Below, one piece after another: positions 10,308 to 19,922 of a DNA stretch of 64,000 nucleotides; position 1 is the stretch's first letter; each line of letters opens with the position of its first letter. This DNA is from Evansella sp. AB-P1 (lineage in GTDB: Bacteria; Bacillota; Bacilli; Bacillales; Salisediminibacteriaceae). The notes beneath the pieces are model-generated. The model searched no databases. It was not told the DNA's origin and saw only the letters and a program-made list of their open reading frames with translations. Position numbers and translations under genes: made by a program. The stretch lies in the NCBI RefSeq assembly GCF_029688925.1, contig NZ_JARUKY010000020.1:17513-81512 (forward strand), written 5' to 3'.

Positions 10308-11336
10308 ATGTGGCTATCAGGTTTTAAATGGATGTTCTTAATTATAGGTACGATGATTGGAGCAGGGTATGCTTCAGGAAGAGAGCTATGGCAATTTTTT
10401 GGGACAGAAAGCACGTTTGCAATACTCCTATTTTCAATTCTATTTTTTATATGTTGTTATGTAATTATGAAAATAAGCTATGAAAAGAAATCCACTCACT
10501 ATATTCCTATTTTAAAGGAATTGATGGGAAGAAGGTTAACACGTTTATATGATGGGATGATTATATTATATTTATTTTCCACTACCGTAATCATGATTGC
10601 AGGTGGAGGAGCAACATTGGAAGCCGTTCATATTCCATATTGGTATGGTGTTGCAATCATTGTAGGACTCCTCGTTTTGTTATTTGTTTGGGGTATAAAT
10701 GGTATGACGTCAATGAATGCAATGATAATACCAATACTGATTACATTCTTAGTTGGGACATTAGTTGTTTTTCAAATAACAACAGGTTTTTCTATTGAAA
10801 TGACATTAACAGAACAAAGAAATTGGCCATCAGCATTTACTTTTACAGCACTAAATATTTTACCATTAGTTGCTGTCATAGCAGCAATTGGAAATAAAAT
10901 ATCATATAAAGGTGAAATGTTAATTGCAAGCCTAGGTAGTGCAATCATATTAGGATTAATTTCACTGTTATACAATGATTCATTATTAAAGGTAGCAAAT
11001 GAAGTGATGTTATATGAAATACCACTTTTTGCAATTTTAAAACATTATCCTTACTTTATGATTCTAGTAATGTCAGGATTATTATGGGCAGCAATTTATA
11101 CAACTGCAGCTTCTGGAATACTTGGTTTATGTACAAGAACATATGAATATATTAAATTTCCATTCTGGTTAATCGCTTTGATGCTATTACTTATTATGAT
11201 GCCACTTACAACCATTGGATTTTCAAAATTGATAGCTATTCTTTATCCTCTGTATGGGGTATTAAATTTATATATATTGGCTGCAATTTTATTGCACCCT
11301 ATTGTGCACCGGTTTGATGACAGTAGGACAGAATAA
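10308..11336 (+). CDS. YkvI family membrane protein (LeuT/APC-like transporter fold)
   Basis: A 342-residue polytopic membrane protein with about ten hydrophobic segments. The N-terminal motif GTMIGAGYASGRELWQFFG (about residues 12-30) is the hallmark of YkvI-type proteins, which resemble amino-acid transporters of the APC/LeuT fold. No substrate is known. ATG 10308 is chosen because AGAGGGGAAAGCG precedes it and the protein then begins directly at the first membrane helix. An in-frame upstream extension would overlap yyaC. Identification is at family level. Confidence 0.82.
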   Translation: MWLSGFKWMFLIIGTMIGAGYASGRELWQFFGTESTFAILLFSILFFICCYVIMKISYEKKSTHYIPILKELMGRRLTRLYDGMIILYLFSTTVIMIAGGGATLEAVHIPYWYGVAIIVGLLVLLFVWGINGMTSMNAMIIPILITFLVGTLVVFQITTGFSIEMTLTEQRNWPSAFTFTALNILPLVAVIAAIGNKISYKGEMLIASLGSAIILGLISLLYNDSLLKVANEVMLYEIPLFAILKHYPYFMILVMSGLLWAAIYTTAASGILGLCTRTYEYIKFPFWLIALMLLLIMMPLTTIGFSKLIAILYPLYGVLNLYILAAILLHPIVHRFDDSRTE

Positions 11337-11411
11337 ATGTATCAATAGCACTGTTGTGATGAGTTATAGTATAATTTCAACAAATGAATAATTAAGAGGA
11401 AGTGAATTCGT

Positions 11412-11612
11412 ATGGCCGATAAGGATTTTAATCTACAGGATATTGTGGAAATGAAAAAACCTCATCCATGTGGTGAGAATAGATGGAAAATTATACGTAT
11501 GGGTATGGACATACGTATAAAATGCTGTAAATGTGACCATAGTGTGATGATTCCCAGAAAAGAGTTTGCTAAAAAAATGAAGAAAGTTATCGTTCATCAT
11601 AATCAAGAATAG
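11412..11612 (+). CDS. yyzM: DUF951 family small protein (YyzM)
   Basis: A 66-residue conserved Firmicute protein of unknown function, encoded just before ychF as in Bacillus. It has the family signature VEMKKPHPCGENRWKIIRMG at residues 12-31, then IRIKCCKCDHSVMIPR. The C...CxKC pattern suggests possible metal binding or RNA contact, but that is inference. An AGAGGAAGTG ribosome site precedes the ATG. Confidence 0.9.
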   Translation: MADKDFNLQDIVEMKKPHPCGENRWKIIRMGMDIRIKCCKCDHSVMIPRKEFAKKMKKVIVHHNQE

Positions 11613-11860
11613 TAATTTATTAAAATAAATCCTCTTTTGCTTGCCCACTAATTTACAAAAAAGATTAGAAATATTTACATACACCTTTTAGTGGGAAATT
11701 AACGCCTTGCGCTTTTTTTATACTATTACTATAATTGGTAGGGATATAAATAAGGTTTATATAGGAAAGGTGTAACTAACACGTCTATCATGACTGAAGC
11801 TAGACACCTCTCGTGGAAATATGTATAATTCCTATCTTTTAAATAAAGGAGCAATTTACT

Positions 11861-12961
11861 ATGGCGTTAACTACAGGAATTGTTGGTTTACCGAATGTAG
11901 GGAAATCAACGTTATTTAATGCAATTACTCAAGCAGGTGCAGAATCAGCTAATTATCCATTCTGTACTATTGATCCAAACGTAGGAATCGTAGAAGTCCC
12001 AGATCATCGTTTAGATAAACTAACAGAAATGGTAGAACCCAAAAAAACAGTTCCAACTGCATTTGAGTTTACGGATATTGCAGGTATTGTGGAAGGTGCA
12101 AGTAAGGGAGAAGGGTTAGGAAATAAGTTCTTATCTCATATTCGTCAAGTAGATGCCATATCTCATGTTGTTCGATGCTTTGTAGATGATAACATCACAC
12201 ACGTGTCTGGAAGTGTAGATCCTATACGAGATATTCAAGTGATTAATTTAGAACTAATTTTAGCTGATTTAGAAACAGTGGAGAAAAGAATCGGTAAAGT
12301 TGAAAAGATGGCAAAACAAAAAGATAAAGAAGCAATGGTTGAATTTGAAGTGTTAGATAAGTTACGGACTGCATTCGAGAATGAAAAGCCAGCACGTAGT
12401 GTAGATATGTCAAAAGAACAAATGAAGATTGCAAAAGGACTTCATTTATTAACAATGAAACCAGTTTTATATGCAGCAAATGTTAGTGAAGAGGAAATTT
12501 TAGATGCAGATGAAAACCCTAATGTTCAAAAGGTAAAAGATTTTGCTACAGAAGAAGGTTCAGAGGTAATCGTTGTTTGTGCCAAAATTGAATCTGAAAT
12601 TGCTGAATTAGACGGTGAAGAAAAAGAAGAGTTTTTGCAGGAACTTGGTATTGAAGAGTCTGGTTTAGACCAGTTAATTAAAGCAGCATACAATCTCCTC
12701 GGTCTAGAAACATATTTCACTGCAGGTAAACAAGAAGTTCGTGCTTGGACAATCCGTAGAGGTACAAAGGCTCCTCAGGCAGCGGGAGTCATTCATACAG
12801 ACTTCGAAAGAGGATTTATTAGAGCTGAGATTGTTTCATACGAGGATTTAGTACAAGCTGGATCAATGGCAATTGCAAAAGAAAACGGTAAAGTTCGATT
12901 AGAAGGAAAAGAATATATCGTTCAGGATGGAGATGTCATCCATTTCAGGTTTAATGTTTAG
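11861..12961 (+). CDS. ychF: Redox-regulated ATPase YchF (Obg-family)
   Basis: Universally conserved P-loop protein of the Obg subfamily that prefers ATP over GTP and associates with ribosomes. The 366-residue protein has G1 GIVGLPNVGKSTLFNAI at residues 5-21, FTDIAGIVEGASKGEGLGN (G3) near 66, and NVSEEE in place of a canonical NKxD. That replacement matches the ATP preference. A C-terminal TGS domain contains TAGKQEVRAWTI and GSMAIAKENGKVR. AAGGAG precedes the ATG. It stands alone, with a repeat and a terminator downstream. Confidence 0.96.
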   Translation: MALTTGIVGLPNVGKSTLFNAITQAGAESANYPFCTIDPNVGIVEVPDHRLDKLTEMVEPKKTVPTAFEFTDIAGIVEGASKGEGLGNKFLSHIRQVDAISHVVRCFVDDNITHVSGSVDPIRDIQVINLELILADLETVEKRIGKVEKMAKQKDKEAMVEFEVLDKLRTAFENEKPARSVDMSKEQMKIAKGLHLLTMKPVLYAANVSEEEILDADENPNVQKVKDFATEEGSEVIVVCAKIESEIAELDGEEKEEFLQELGIEESGLDQLIKAAYNLLGLETYFTAGKQEVRAWTIRRGTKAPQAAGVIHTDFERGFIRAEIVSYEDLVQAGSMAIAKENGKVRLEGKEYIVQDGDVIHFRFNV

Positions 12962-12994
12962 ACTATCCAGAAAATAAAAATAGTTAAGTAGTGT

Positions 12995-13085
12995 AATGCG
13001 GCCAATGCTTCAGCTTCCTCGGAAGCAAAGAACGCTTCCTGTGGTATCTTCACCTATTGCTTTTCCCGCAGGAATCTCGCATGAT
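12995..13085. repeat. GC-richer Bacillaceae intergenic repeat fragment
   Basis: A stretch with GCGGCCAATGC, CTTCCTCGGAAGC and CCCGCAGGAATCTCGC stands out from the AT-rich surroundings. CTTCC/GGAAG forms a small hairpin. It resembles the fragment at 3985-4030. No coding potential is seen. Confidence 0.4.
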
Positions 13086-13161
13086 CTGCAAAAATCAAAT
13101 GTCTAATAAAATAACACCATCCTTTAACATAGCCTTTTTATTAAGTTAAAATCCTCAGAGA

Positions 13162-13196
13162 AAATCCATTAAATTAATGTTTAATGGATTTTTTTA
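13162..13196 (+). terminator. Intrinsic terminator before the rpsF promoter
   Basis: AAATCCATTAAA (13162-13173) pairs with TTTAATGGATTT (13180-13191) and is followed by T's. It insulates the rpsF operon from ychF. Confidence 0.85.
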
Positions 13197-13204
13197 ATAC
13201 AATC

Positions 13205-13233
13205 TTGTATAAAAGGTTCTACTCTGCTATAAT
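13205..13233 (+). promoter_or_regulatory. SigA-type promoter of the rpsF-ssb-rpsR operon
   Basis: TTGTAT (13205-13210), a 17-base spacer and TATAAT (13228-13233). The roughly 80-base leader that follows contains the small stem GCTCC/GGAGC and then AAAGGAGGTG before the rpsF ATG. The S6:S18 complex is known to bind such leaders in many bacteria. I cannot identify that binding motif with confidence here. Confidence 0.75.
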
Positions 13234-13319
13234 TGATCATTGCGAGCAATAACTGAATTATTTGCTCCTTGCTCCTCTAATTAATAGTGGAGCCTTAGAC
13301 CAAAAGGAGGTGACGAAAC

Positions 13320-13607
13320 ATGCGCAAGTATGAAATTATGTACATTGTACGTCCAAATCTTGAAGAAGCAGCAACGAAAGAGGTTGTTGAACGTTTCAAT
13401 ACTATTTTAACGGACAATGGCGCAGAAGTAGAAAAGGCTGAGGAAAAAGGTAAGCGTCGTTTAGCTTATGAAATCAATGACTTTAAAGAAGGCTATTACG
13501 TGCTATTAAACGTAAATGCTCCTACTGAAGCAATTGATGAATTCAACCGTTTAGTAAGAATTAACGACAACATCTTACGTCATATTGTCGTTCGTGATGA
13601 AGAATAA
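13320..13607 (+). CDS. rpsF: 30S ribosomal protein S6
   Basis: A 95-residue ribosomal protein of the 30S platform that pairs with S18. It starts [18 protein letters not shown], contains [21 protein letters not shown], and ends RHIVVRDEE, all typical. A consensus AAAGGAGGTG site lies just before the ATG. It is first in the rpsF-ssb-rpsR operon. Confidence 0.98.
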   Translation: MRKYEIMYIVRPNLEEAATKEVVERFNTILTDNGAEVEKAEEKGKRRLAYEINDFKEGYYVLLNVNAPTEAIDEFNRLVRINDNILRHIVVRDEE

Positions 13608-13642
13608 TTTATAGATAGATTATGTTCCGGGGAGGAGTTCGG

Positions 13643-14203
13643 ATGATTAACCGAGTTGTTTTAGTTGGTCGTTTAACGAAGGATCCAGAATTACGGTATA
13701 CAGCTAACGGTATAGCAGTTGCCACATTTACAATAGCTGTCAATCGGCCTTTTTCAAATCAGCAAGGAGACCGTGAAGCGGATTTCATAAACTGTGTGAT
13801 TTGGAGAAAGCAAGCTGAAAATGTAGCTAATTATTTGAAAAAAGGCAGCTTAGCTGGAGTTGAAGGAAGAATTCAAACTCGTAACTACGACAATAATGAA
13901 GGACGCCGTGTATTTGTGACAGAAGTTGTAGCAGATAGTGTTCAATTTTTGGAGCCACGTAATGCATCAGGTGGTGGAAACCGTGAGCAATCTAGCGGCG
14001 GCTATAATCAAGGTCAAGGTATGGGACAAGGCCAAGGGCAAGGCAACAGTGGTTATCAAAACCCTCCGAACCAGGGATATGGACAGGGCTTTGGTCAAAG
14101 AGATCAAGGTAATCAAGGTGGCAATCAAGGGAATTCGAATGATGATCCGTTTGCTAATGATGGTAAACCAATTGACATTAACGATGATGATTTGCCATTT
14201 TAA
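13643..14203 (+). CDS. ssb: Single-stranded DNA-binding protein SsbA
   Basis: Replicative SSB. The OB-fold begins [20 protein letters not shown] and includes the strand [20 protein letters not shown]. The C-terminal half is a Gly/Gln/Asn-rich linker ending in the acidic tip DINDDDLPF, which recruits partner proteins. The start is placed at ATG 13643, because GGGGAGGAG lies 6 bases upstream and family members begin with MINRV. That gives 186 residues. It lies 35 bases after rpsF, in one operon. Confidence 0.97.
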   Translation: MINRVVLVGRLTKDPELRYTANGIAVATFTIAVNRPFSNQQGDREADFINCVIWRKQAENVANYLKKGSLAGVEGRIQTRNYDNNEGRRVFVTEVVADSVQFLEPRNASGGGNREQSSGGYNQGQGMGQGQGQGNSGYQNPPNQGYGQGFGQRDQGNQGGNQGNSNDDPFANDGKPIDINDDDLPF

Positions 14204-14258
14204 AATAAACAAAATTAATTATTAAATATAGTAATTTAAATGAAAAGGAGGGGTTATC

Positions 14259-14486
14259 ATGGCACGTCGTGGTCGTCCAAAACGTCGTAAAGTATGTTAC
14301 TTTACTGTAAATAAAATTGAAAAAATTGACTATAAAGACACTGACTTGTTGAAGAAGTTTATTTCTGAACGTGGAAAAATTCTTCCTCGCCGTGTGACTG
14401 GTACTTCCGCTAAGTATCAACGTCAATTAACGCGCGCAATTAAGCGTTCTCGTTCAATGGCTCTTTTACCATACGTAACAGAGTAA
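14259..14486 (+). CDS. rpsR: 30S ribosomal protein S18
   Basis: A 75-residue basic protein that forms the S6:S18 heterodimer in the 30S platform. Key features are [35 protein letters not shown] and [28 protein letters not shown] precedes the ATG. It is last in the operon, followed by a strong terminator. Confidence 0.98.
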   Translation: MARRGRPKRRKVCYFTVNKIEKIDYKDTDLLKKFISERGKILPRRVTGTSAKYQRQLTRAIKRSRSMALLPYVTE

Positions 14487-14499
14487 TGTTTTAAAATAA

Positions 14500-14540
14500 A
14501 AAACTCTCAGTAGTGACGGAGCTACTGAGAGTTTTTTATT
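14500..14540 (+). terminator. Intrinsic terminator of the rpsF operon
   Basis: AAAACTCTCAGTAG (14500-14513) pairs with CTACTGAGAGTTTT (14522-14535), followed by T's. Confidence 0.93.
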
Positions 14541-14624
14541 TTAAGATTCCAGAAATTATTTAAATCCTTATGTTTGTTTCTATATAAAATAAGGAGAAAA
14601 TACATAGTAGATAGATTATTTTGA

Positions 14625-14640
14625 TGTTTCACATGAAACA
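14625..14640. promoter_or_regulatory. Degenerate parS-like site
   Basis: TGTTTCACATGAAACA differs from parS by one base in the central CACGTG. It lies between rpsR and yybS. It may be a weak parS site or a decayed one. Confidence 0.55.
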
Positions 14641-14738
14641 TCAATAGAAGAACTTTTTGTTCTTTTTATTTGACTCATGCTACAATAATTACCGACACTA
14701 ATATTAACATTAGAAAAACTAGAAAGAGGGAAAATACG

Positions 14739-15671
14739 ATGGAACGTTCTAAACAATTGAAAGAAGGCATGAAATTTATAGCAATTTATATATTACTCAT
14801 TTTATTAACACTCTTTGTCCCTTTTATTGGTTTATTTCTCATGTTAACTTTACCAATACCGTTTGTTATTTACACGTGTAAGCACGGATTAAAACAAGGG
14901 ATTATACTTGGGTTAATTGCTTTCTTTTTATTATTTATAATAACCCCGTTATCTCTACCACTAACGTTAACCTTCGTTGCTACAGGTATTGTTATTGGAG
15001 AACTATATAGAAGGAAAAAAGATGCATTTGGAGTTCTATTAGGGGGATCGCTATCATTTATAGCAGCATTAATATTAAACTATATCGGAAGTATCGTAAT
15101 TTTTAATTTAAACCTTGTTGAAATCATTCAAGATTTAATAAGAGATTCCATAGTAATATCTGAGCAAATGCTTGATTTTGTTGGACAAAATGAAGAAGTT
15201 TTAGTAGAAAATGCATATGCATTCATAGATGAAATTCCATTTATTACTCCTATGATTATCATTGTAACAGGGATTAGTATAGCATTTTTAGTACAATGGC
15301 TTTCTTCTTTATTCTTGCGACAATTAGATTATGAAATTGCTCTTTTTCCACCATTTAGAGAGTGGTCTTTCCCAAGAGCCTTTATATGGTATTATTTATT
15401 TACATATATCATTATGCTGATTGGAACAGAACACGGTTCTACTATGTATATAGTGATTGCCAACCTTGCACCAATACTTGAAATAGTGATGATAATACAA
15501 GGCTTCTCTTTTATTTTCTTTTATTTTCATAGTAAAGGGAAAAGTAAAGCGATGCCTATAATAATTGTGGTATTAACTTTTCTTTTACCATTTATGCTTT
15601 ATATCATCCGGATCTTAGGTATAATTGATTTAGGTTTCGAATTAAGGAAACGTTTGAACTCGAAGAAGTAG
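14739..15671 (+). CDS. yybS: YybS family membrane protein (DUF2232)
   Basis: A 310-residue protein with about eight membrane segments, of the DUF2232 family encoded next to gdpP in Bacillus. Its biochemical role is unknown. Hydrophobic blocks cover about residues 12-110 and 155-300, with a mid-protein soluble stretch. ATG 14739 (MERSKQLKEGMKF) is preferred over an upstream in-frame ATG, since AGAAAGAGGG precedes it. The gdpP start follows 12 bases after its stop, so the two are co-transcribed. Confidence 0.88.
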   Translation: MERSKQLKEGMKFIAIYILLILLTLFVPFIGLFLMLTLPIPFVIYTCKHGLKQGIILGLIAFFLLFIITPLSLPLTLTFVATGIVIGELYRRKKDAFGVLLGGSLSFIAALILNYIGSIVIFNLNLVEIIQDLIRDSIVISEQMLDFVGQNEEVLVENAYAFIDEIPFITPMIIIVTGISIAFLVQWLSSLFLRQLDYEIALFPPFREWSFPRAFIWYYLFTYIIMLIGTEHGSTMYIVIANLAPILEIVMIIQGFSFIFFYFHSKGKSKAMPIIIVVLTFLLPFMLYIIRILGIIDLGFELRKRLNSKK

Positions 15672-15683
15672 GAGTTGTGAAGA

Positions 15684-17648
15684 ATGCCCAATTTTTTATT
15701 AAAGCGATGGCATGGCTATCACGTAATCGCACTGTTCTCAATAGCAGTGTTCTTTACGGGAATTTTAACTTACTTTCAATGGAAAATTGGAATTTTAGGT
15801 TTTATTTCTCTAGCTATTGTTTTCTATTTTATGATGAAGGCCAAAAAACAATTTGCAGAAGAATTAAGTAACTATATTTCAACGCTAACATATAGAATTA
15901 ATAAAGCAGGAGAAAAGGCTGTTACAAGTTTACCAATAGGAATAGTACTATATAATAAGAATAATCACATACAATGGGTAAATCCGTACATTTCTTCTTT
16001 ATATGATGAAGAATGTATAGGTAAGCCTATACAGTTTATTTCTGATGAACTTCCTGATGATTTAGAGGAAGAGCAATTCTTATTATCTATAGAAGAAAAA
16101 AACTTTCGAATTATCCATGAAAAAAATGAACGTCTTCTCTATTTCTTTAATGTGACAGAAGAGCAAGAAATTAAAGAGTTATTTGAACGTGATAAAACCG
16201 ATATAGGTATTGTTTATTTAGATAATTATGATGAAGTAACACAAGGGATGGAAGATCAATTAAGAAGTAGGTTATTAACAAAAGTAACTGATAGATTAAA
16301 TCAATGGTCGCAAAAATATAATATATTGCTTAAAAGAACATCATCGGACCGTTTTATCGCAATATTTAACGAAGAAGCTTTAGAGCAGCTAGAAGAGGAC
16401 CGCTTTACCATTCTTGATGAAGTGAGAGAAGCAACAGCGAAAGAGCAGGTAGCACTAACCCTAAGTATTGGAATTGGCAGCGGTGAATCTAACTTAAGAG
16501 AGCTAGGGAAATTAAGTCAATCTAGTTTAGATTTAGCACTTGGTAGAGGTGGAGACCAAGTTGCCATTAAGCAATCAAACGGTAAAGTTCGTTTTTATGG
16601 TGGTAAATCAAATGCCATTGAAAAACGGACAAGAGTCCGCGCAAGAGTTATTTCACATGCTATAAGGGATTTTATATCTGAAAGCGATAAAGTAATTGTA
16701 ATGGGTCATAAAAACCCAGATATGGATGCTATTGGTGCAGCAATAGGAATGTTAAAGATTGCAGAAGCCAATGGTAAAACAGGTTTTATTGTATTAGACC
16801 CAAATGACATGAATCAAAGTGTTTCTAAGCTACTTGAAGAAATAAAAAATCATAATGAACTTTGGGCTCAATTTATATCACCTGAAGAAGCCTATGAGGA
16901 AAGTACAGAGGATACACTTCTCGTAGTAGTGGATACTCATAAACCATCACTAGTAGTCGATCCTTCGTTATTAAGTAATATGGATAGAGTAATTGTAATT
17001 GATCATCATAGGCGAAGTGAGGAGTTTATTAAAGAGGCTGTTCTTGTATACATGGAGCCTTACGCTTCCTCCACAGCTGAATTAATAACAGAGATGTTAC
17101 AATATCAGCCAAATCATCCCAAATTGGATGTTTTAGAGTCAACAGCACTTTTATCTGGTATTATAGTGGATACGAAAAGTTTTGCTATTCGAACAGGAAC
17201 AAGGACGTTTGATGCTGCATCATACTTAAAAAGTAAAGGTGCAGACACGACACTTGTTCAAAAGCTAATGAAAGAAGATTTAAATCAATATGTAAAACGT
17301 TCAAAATTAATAGAAAGAGCATATATATACTCTGGTGGTATGGCGATTGCAAAAGGAGAATCAGATGAAACATATGGACAGTTACTCATTGCGCAGGCCG
17401 CCGACACTCTATTAACAATGAATGATGTAATTGCATCTTTTGTAATTTCTAAACTAAGTGATGATAGGATAAGTATAAGCAGTCGTTCTTTAGGAGACGT
17501 GAATGTACAAGTAATAATGGAAAAATTGGGAGGCGGAGGACACTTAACGAATGCAGCTACCCAATTAGAAGATATTGATATTGAAGAAGCAGAAGATTTG
17601 CTAAAGGATAAAATTGATGATTATTTCAAGGGGGGACAGTCGTCATGA
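15684..17648 (+). CDS. gdpP: Cyclic-di-AMP phosphodiesterase GdpP (YybT)
   Basis: Membrane phosphodiesterase that degrades c-di-AMP and thereby affects cell-wall and potassium homeostasis and beta-lactam tolerance. The 654 residues show two N-terminal membrane helices (about 10-50), a PAS domain (about 80-150), a degenerate GGDEF domain (about 170-300), a DHH phosphoesterase domain with [11 protein letters not shown] near 342 and VIDHHRR near 439, and a DHHA1 domain with [14 protein letters not shown] near the end. TAGGAG precedes the ATG. Its stop overlaps the rplI start by 4 bases. Confidence 0.95.
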   Translation: MPNFLLKRWHGYHVIALFSIAVFFTGILTYFQWKIGILGFISLAIVFYFMMKAKKQFAEELSNYISTLTYRINKAGEKAVTSLPIGIVLYNKNNHIQWVNPYISSLYDEECIGKPIQFISDELPDDLEEEQFLLSIEEKNFRIIHEKNERLLYFFNVTEEQEIKELFERDKTDIGIVYLDNYDEVTQGMEDQLRSRLLTKVTDRLNQWSQKYNILLKRTSSDRFIAIFNEEALEQLEEDRFTILDEVREATAKEQVALTLSIGIGSGESNLRELGKLSQSSLDLALGRGGDQVAIKQSNGKVRFYGGKSNAIEKRTRVRARVISHAIRDFISESDKVIVMGHKNPDMDAIGAAIGMLKIAEANGKTGFIVLDPNDMNQSVSKLLEEIKNHNELWAQFISPEEAYEESTEDTLLVVVDTHKPSLVVDPSLLSNMDRVIVIDHHRRSEEFIKEAVLVYMEPYASSTAELITEMLQYQPNHPKLDVLESTALLSGIIVDTKSFAIRTGTRTFDAASYLKSKGADTTLVQKLMKEDLNQYVKRSKLIERAYIYSGGMAIAKGESDETYGQLLIAQAADTLLTMNDVIASFVISKLSDDRISISSRSLGDVNVQVIMEKLGGGGHLTNAATQLEDIDIEEAEDLLKDKIDDYFKGGQSS

Positions 17649-18088
17649 AAGTAATTTTTTTGAAGGACGTTAAAGGTAAAGGGAAAAAGGGAGAGGTAAA
17701 AAATGTTGCAGAAGGTTATGCTCGAAATTATCTCCTAAAAAATAACTTAGCCATTGAAGCTAATACTGGAAACATGAAGTCTTTGGAGAAAAAACAAGAA
17801 AGTGAACAGAAAAAAGCAGATGAAGTAGTTGAAGAAGCAGAAAGATTAAAAGAAGATCTAGAAAAAATGACGATACAAATTAAGGCAAAAGCAGGGGAAA
17901 ATGGTAGGCTTTTTGGTGCAGTAACAAATAAACAGATTGCAGAACAATTGAAGAAAAAGAAAATTAAAATTGATAAAAGAAAAATTGAAATGGACGAACC
18001 TATCCGTGCATTAGGTTTTACAAATATTAATGTGAAATTACACTCGAAAGTGACTGCAACTTTAAAAGTTCAAGTCATCGAAGAATAG
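17645..18088 (+). CDS. rplI: 50S ribosomal protein L9
   Basis: A 147-residue two-domain ribosomal protein. The N-domain has [19 protein letters not shown] and [14 protein letters not shown] long connecting helix and a C-domain with [16 protein letters not shown] follow. The ATG overlaps the gdpP stop (ATGA), giving translational coupling. AAGGGGGGA lies just upstream inside gdpP. dnaC follows 30 bases downstream. Confidence 0.97.
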   Translation: MKVIFLKDVKGKGKKGEVKNVAEGYARNYLLKNNLAIEANTGNMKSLEKKQESEQKKADEVVEEAERLKEDLEKMTIQIKAKAGENGRLFGAVTNKQIAEQLKKKKIKIDKRKIEMDEPIRALGFTNINVKLHSKVTATLKVQVIEE

Positions 18089-18118
18089 AAAATACTTGAG
18101 AAACGGGGGAAGTGTGTC

Positions 18119-19483
18119 ATGAGTGATATCTTTGCTGATCGCACACCACCACAAAATATAGAAGCAGAACAGGCGGTGTTGGGGGCTATTTTTATTGAAG
18201 AACAAGCTCTCGTCACCGCCTCTGAACGTTTAGTTCCAGAAGACTTTTACCGTGCTGCTCATCAACGTATCTTTTCCGTAATGCTAACTCTTGGACAAAG
18301 AGGAGAGCCGGTAGATCTTGTTACAGTCACATCGGAGCTACAGACGAAAAAGTGGTTAGAAGAAATTGGTGGTGTAACATATATAAGTGATTTGGCAAAT
18401 GCTGTACCTACTGCTGCCAATGTAGGCTACTATAGCCAAATTGTTGAAGAAAAGTCTCTTCTCCGTCGTCTAATTCGTGTAGCAACAAACATCGCATCAG
18501 ATGGATATGCTGCTGACGAAGATGTGGATGCTATTTTAAATGATGCAGAGAAAACTATTTTAGAAGTTTCACAGAAAAAGAATTCTGGAGCATTTATTTC
18601 CATTAAAGATGTGTTAGTAGAGGCATTTGATAAAATTGAAATGATGCAGCATCAAACCGGTGATGTAACAGGTATCCCTACTGGTTTCTCAGAATTAGAC
18701 AGGATTACTGCTGGATTTCAACGTAATGACTTAATAATTGTTGCAGCAAGACCATCTGTAGGTAAAACGGCATTCGCATTAAATATCTCTCAAAATGTAG
18801 CAACTAAAACAGATGAAAATGTGGCAATCTTTAGTTTAGAGATGGGAGCAGATCAGCTCGTTATGCGTATGCTTTGTGCAGAAGGTAATATAGATGCCCA
18901 AAGACTAAGAACTGGTAAATTAACAGATGATGATTGGCAGAAGTTAACGATGGCTATGGGAAGCTTATCAAAAGCAGGAATATATATTGATGATACTCCT
19001 GGAATAAAGGTAAATGAAATACGAGCAAAATGCCGCAGATTAAAGCAAGAAAAAGGTTTAGGGATGATCATGATTGATTACTTACAGCTGATTCAAGGTG
19101 ATGCTCGTAGTGGTGAAGGTAGACAACAAGAGGTTTCTGAAATATCACGTTCATTAAAAGGTTTAGCACGTGAACTAGAAGTTCCTGTAATTGCCTTATC
19201 TCAGTTATCTCGTGGTGTAGAATCAAGAACAGATAAACGTCCAATGATGTCGGACATCCGTGAATCAGGAAGTATTGAACAGGATGCTGATATTGTTGCT
19301 TTCCTTTATAGAGATGATTACTATGATAAAGAAAGTGAAAAGAAAGATATTATCGAAATTATTATTGCTAAACAACGTAATGGGCCAGTAGGTACAGTAG
19401 AGTTAGCTTTTGTAAAAGAATATAATAAGTTTGTCAATTTAGAAAGAAGGTATGACGAACAAGATATGCCACCTGGAGCTTAG
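18119..19483 (+). CDS. dnaC: Replicative DNA helicase (DnaB homologue, DnaC in Bacillus)
   Basis: Hexameric replicative helicase of 454 residues. The N-terminal DnaB domain begins PPQNIEAEQAVLGAIF. The RecA-like domain has Walker A ARPSVGKTAFALN near residue 215 and MIMIDYLQLIQ near 317, then SRSLKGLARELEVPVIALSQ and RESGSIEQDAD. The name dnaC follows Bacillus usage; the E. coli equivalent is dnaB. It follows rplI closely. Its TAG stop lies inside the stem of the terminator that ends the transcript. Confidence 0.97.
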   Translation: MSDIFADRTPPQNIEAEQAVLGAIFIEEQALVTASERLVPEDFYRAAHQRIFSVMLTLGQRGEPVDLVTVTSELQTKKWLEEIGGVTYISDLANAVPTAANVGYYSQIVEEKSLLRRLIRVATNIASDGYAADEDVDAILNDAEKTILEVSQKKNSGAFISIKDVLVEAFDKIEMMQHQTGDVTGIPTGFSELDRITAGFQRNDLIIVAARPSVGKTAFALNISQNVATKTDENVAIFSLEMGADQLVMRMLCAEGNIDAQRLRTGKLTDDDWQKLTMAMGSLSKAGIYIDDTPGIKVNEIRAKCRRLKQEKGLGMIMIDYLQLIQGDARSGEGRQQEVSEISRSLKGLARELEVPVIALSQLSRGVESRTDKRPMMSDIRESGSIEQDADIVAFLYRDDYYDKESEKKDIIEIIIAKQRNGPVGTVELAFVKEYNKFVNLERRYDEQDMPPGA

Positions 19484-19506
19484 AAATTTCTAAGCTCTTT
19501 TTTTGA
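19476..19506 (+). terminator. Intrinsic terminator overlapping the dnaC stop codon
   Basis: GAGCTTAGAAA (19476-19486) pairs with TTTCTAAGCTC (19487-19497), followed by a T-run. The stop codon TAG at 19481-19483 lies inside the left arm. Confidence 0.9.
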
Positions 19507-19711
19507 GGTCTTTAGAGTATTAGTAAAAATATTTATAAAATTATAATAAAATAGTGAAAAAGTAATGAAAATTAAATTATATAAAGATATACTAAAGGAA
19601 TGCATTTAAAAGATTCAAAAAAATATAGAAGTAGACTAGAATAATAGAATTTCTTATTGGAAGAATGAATTTCATAAATGTAAATTGTTGAAAAAGACGA
19701 ACATTATTTTC

Positions 19712-19815
19712 GATTGCAGAGGAAGACGTGCCCGCAGCTAGGATGTCGACATTACGCCGTTGCCTACAGGACGTAGGCTGCCCTTAGGCGTAATTGATAC
19801 GTATGAAGCGGAGAT
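19712..19815 (+). repeat. Interspersed repeat, core-only copy
   Basis: Shares GACGTGCCCG(C/G)AGCTAGGAT and the core with the 9.3 kb copy, but lacks the long flanking arms. Outer stem ATTACGCC (19751-19758) with GGCGTAAT (19787-19794) is perfect. Inner hairpin GCCTAC-AGGAC-GTAGGC (19762-19778) is perfect with a T-A pair where other copies have C-G or T-G. The rest of the 415-base gap after dnaC (19507-19922) is AT-rich without a gene. Confidence 0.8.
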
Positions 19816-19922
19816 CAAATTAAATAGTAGCTTTTTGTATAAATGTTCGTGATTTATAATGAATAAAGAATTATGAAATTGACTCGTAAGAGAATAATTG
19901 TAAAAAAGGGGAATAGTATTTT

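Noticed and set aside
13240..13319. S6:S18-binding leader motif before rpsF
   Set aside because: Small stems are present, but I could not identify the specific conserved bulge and loop of that motif, so I do not call it.
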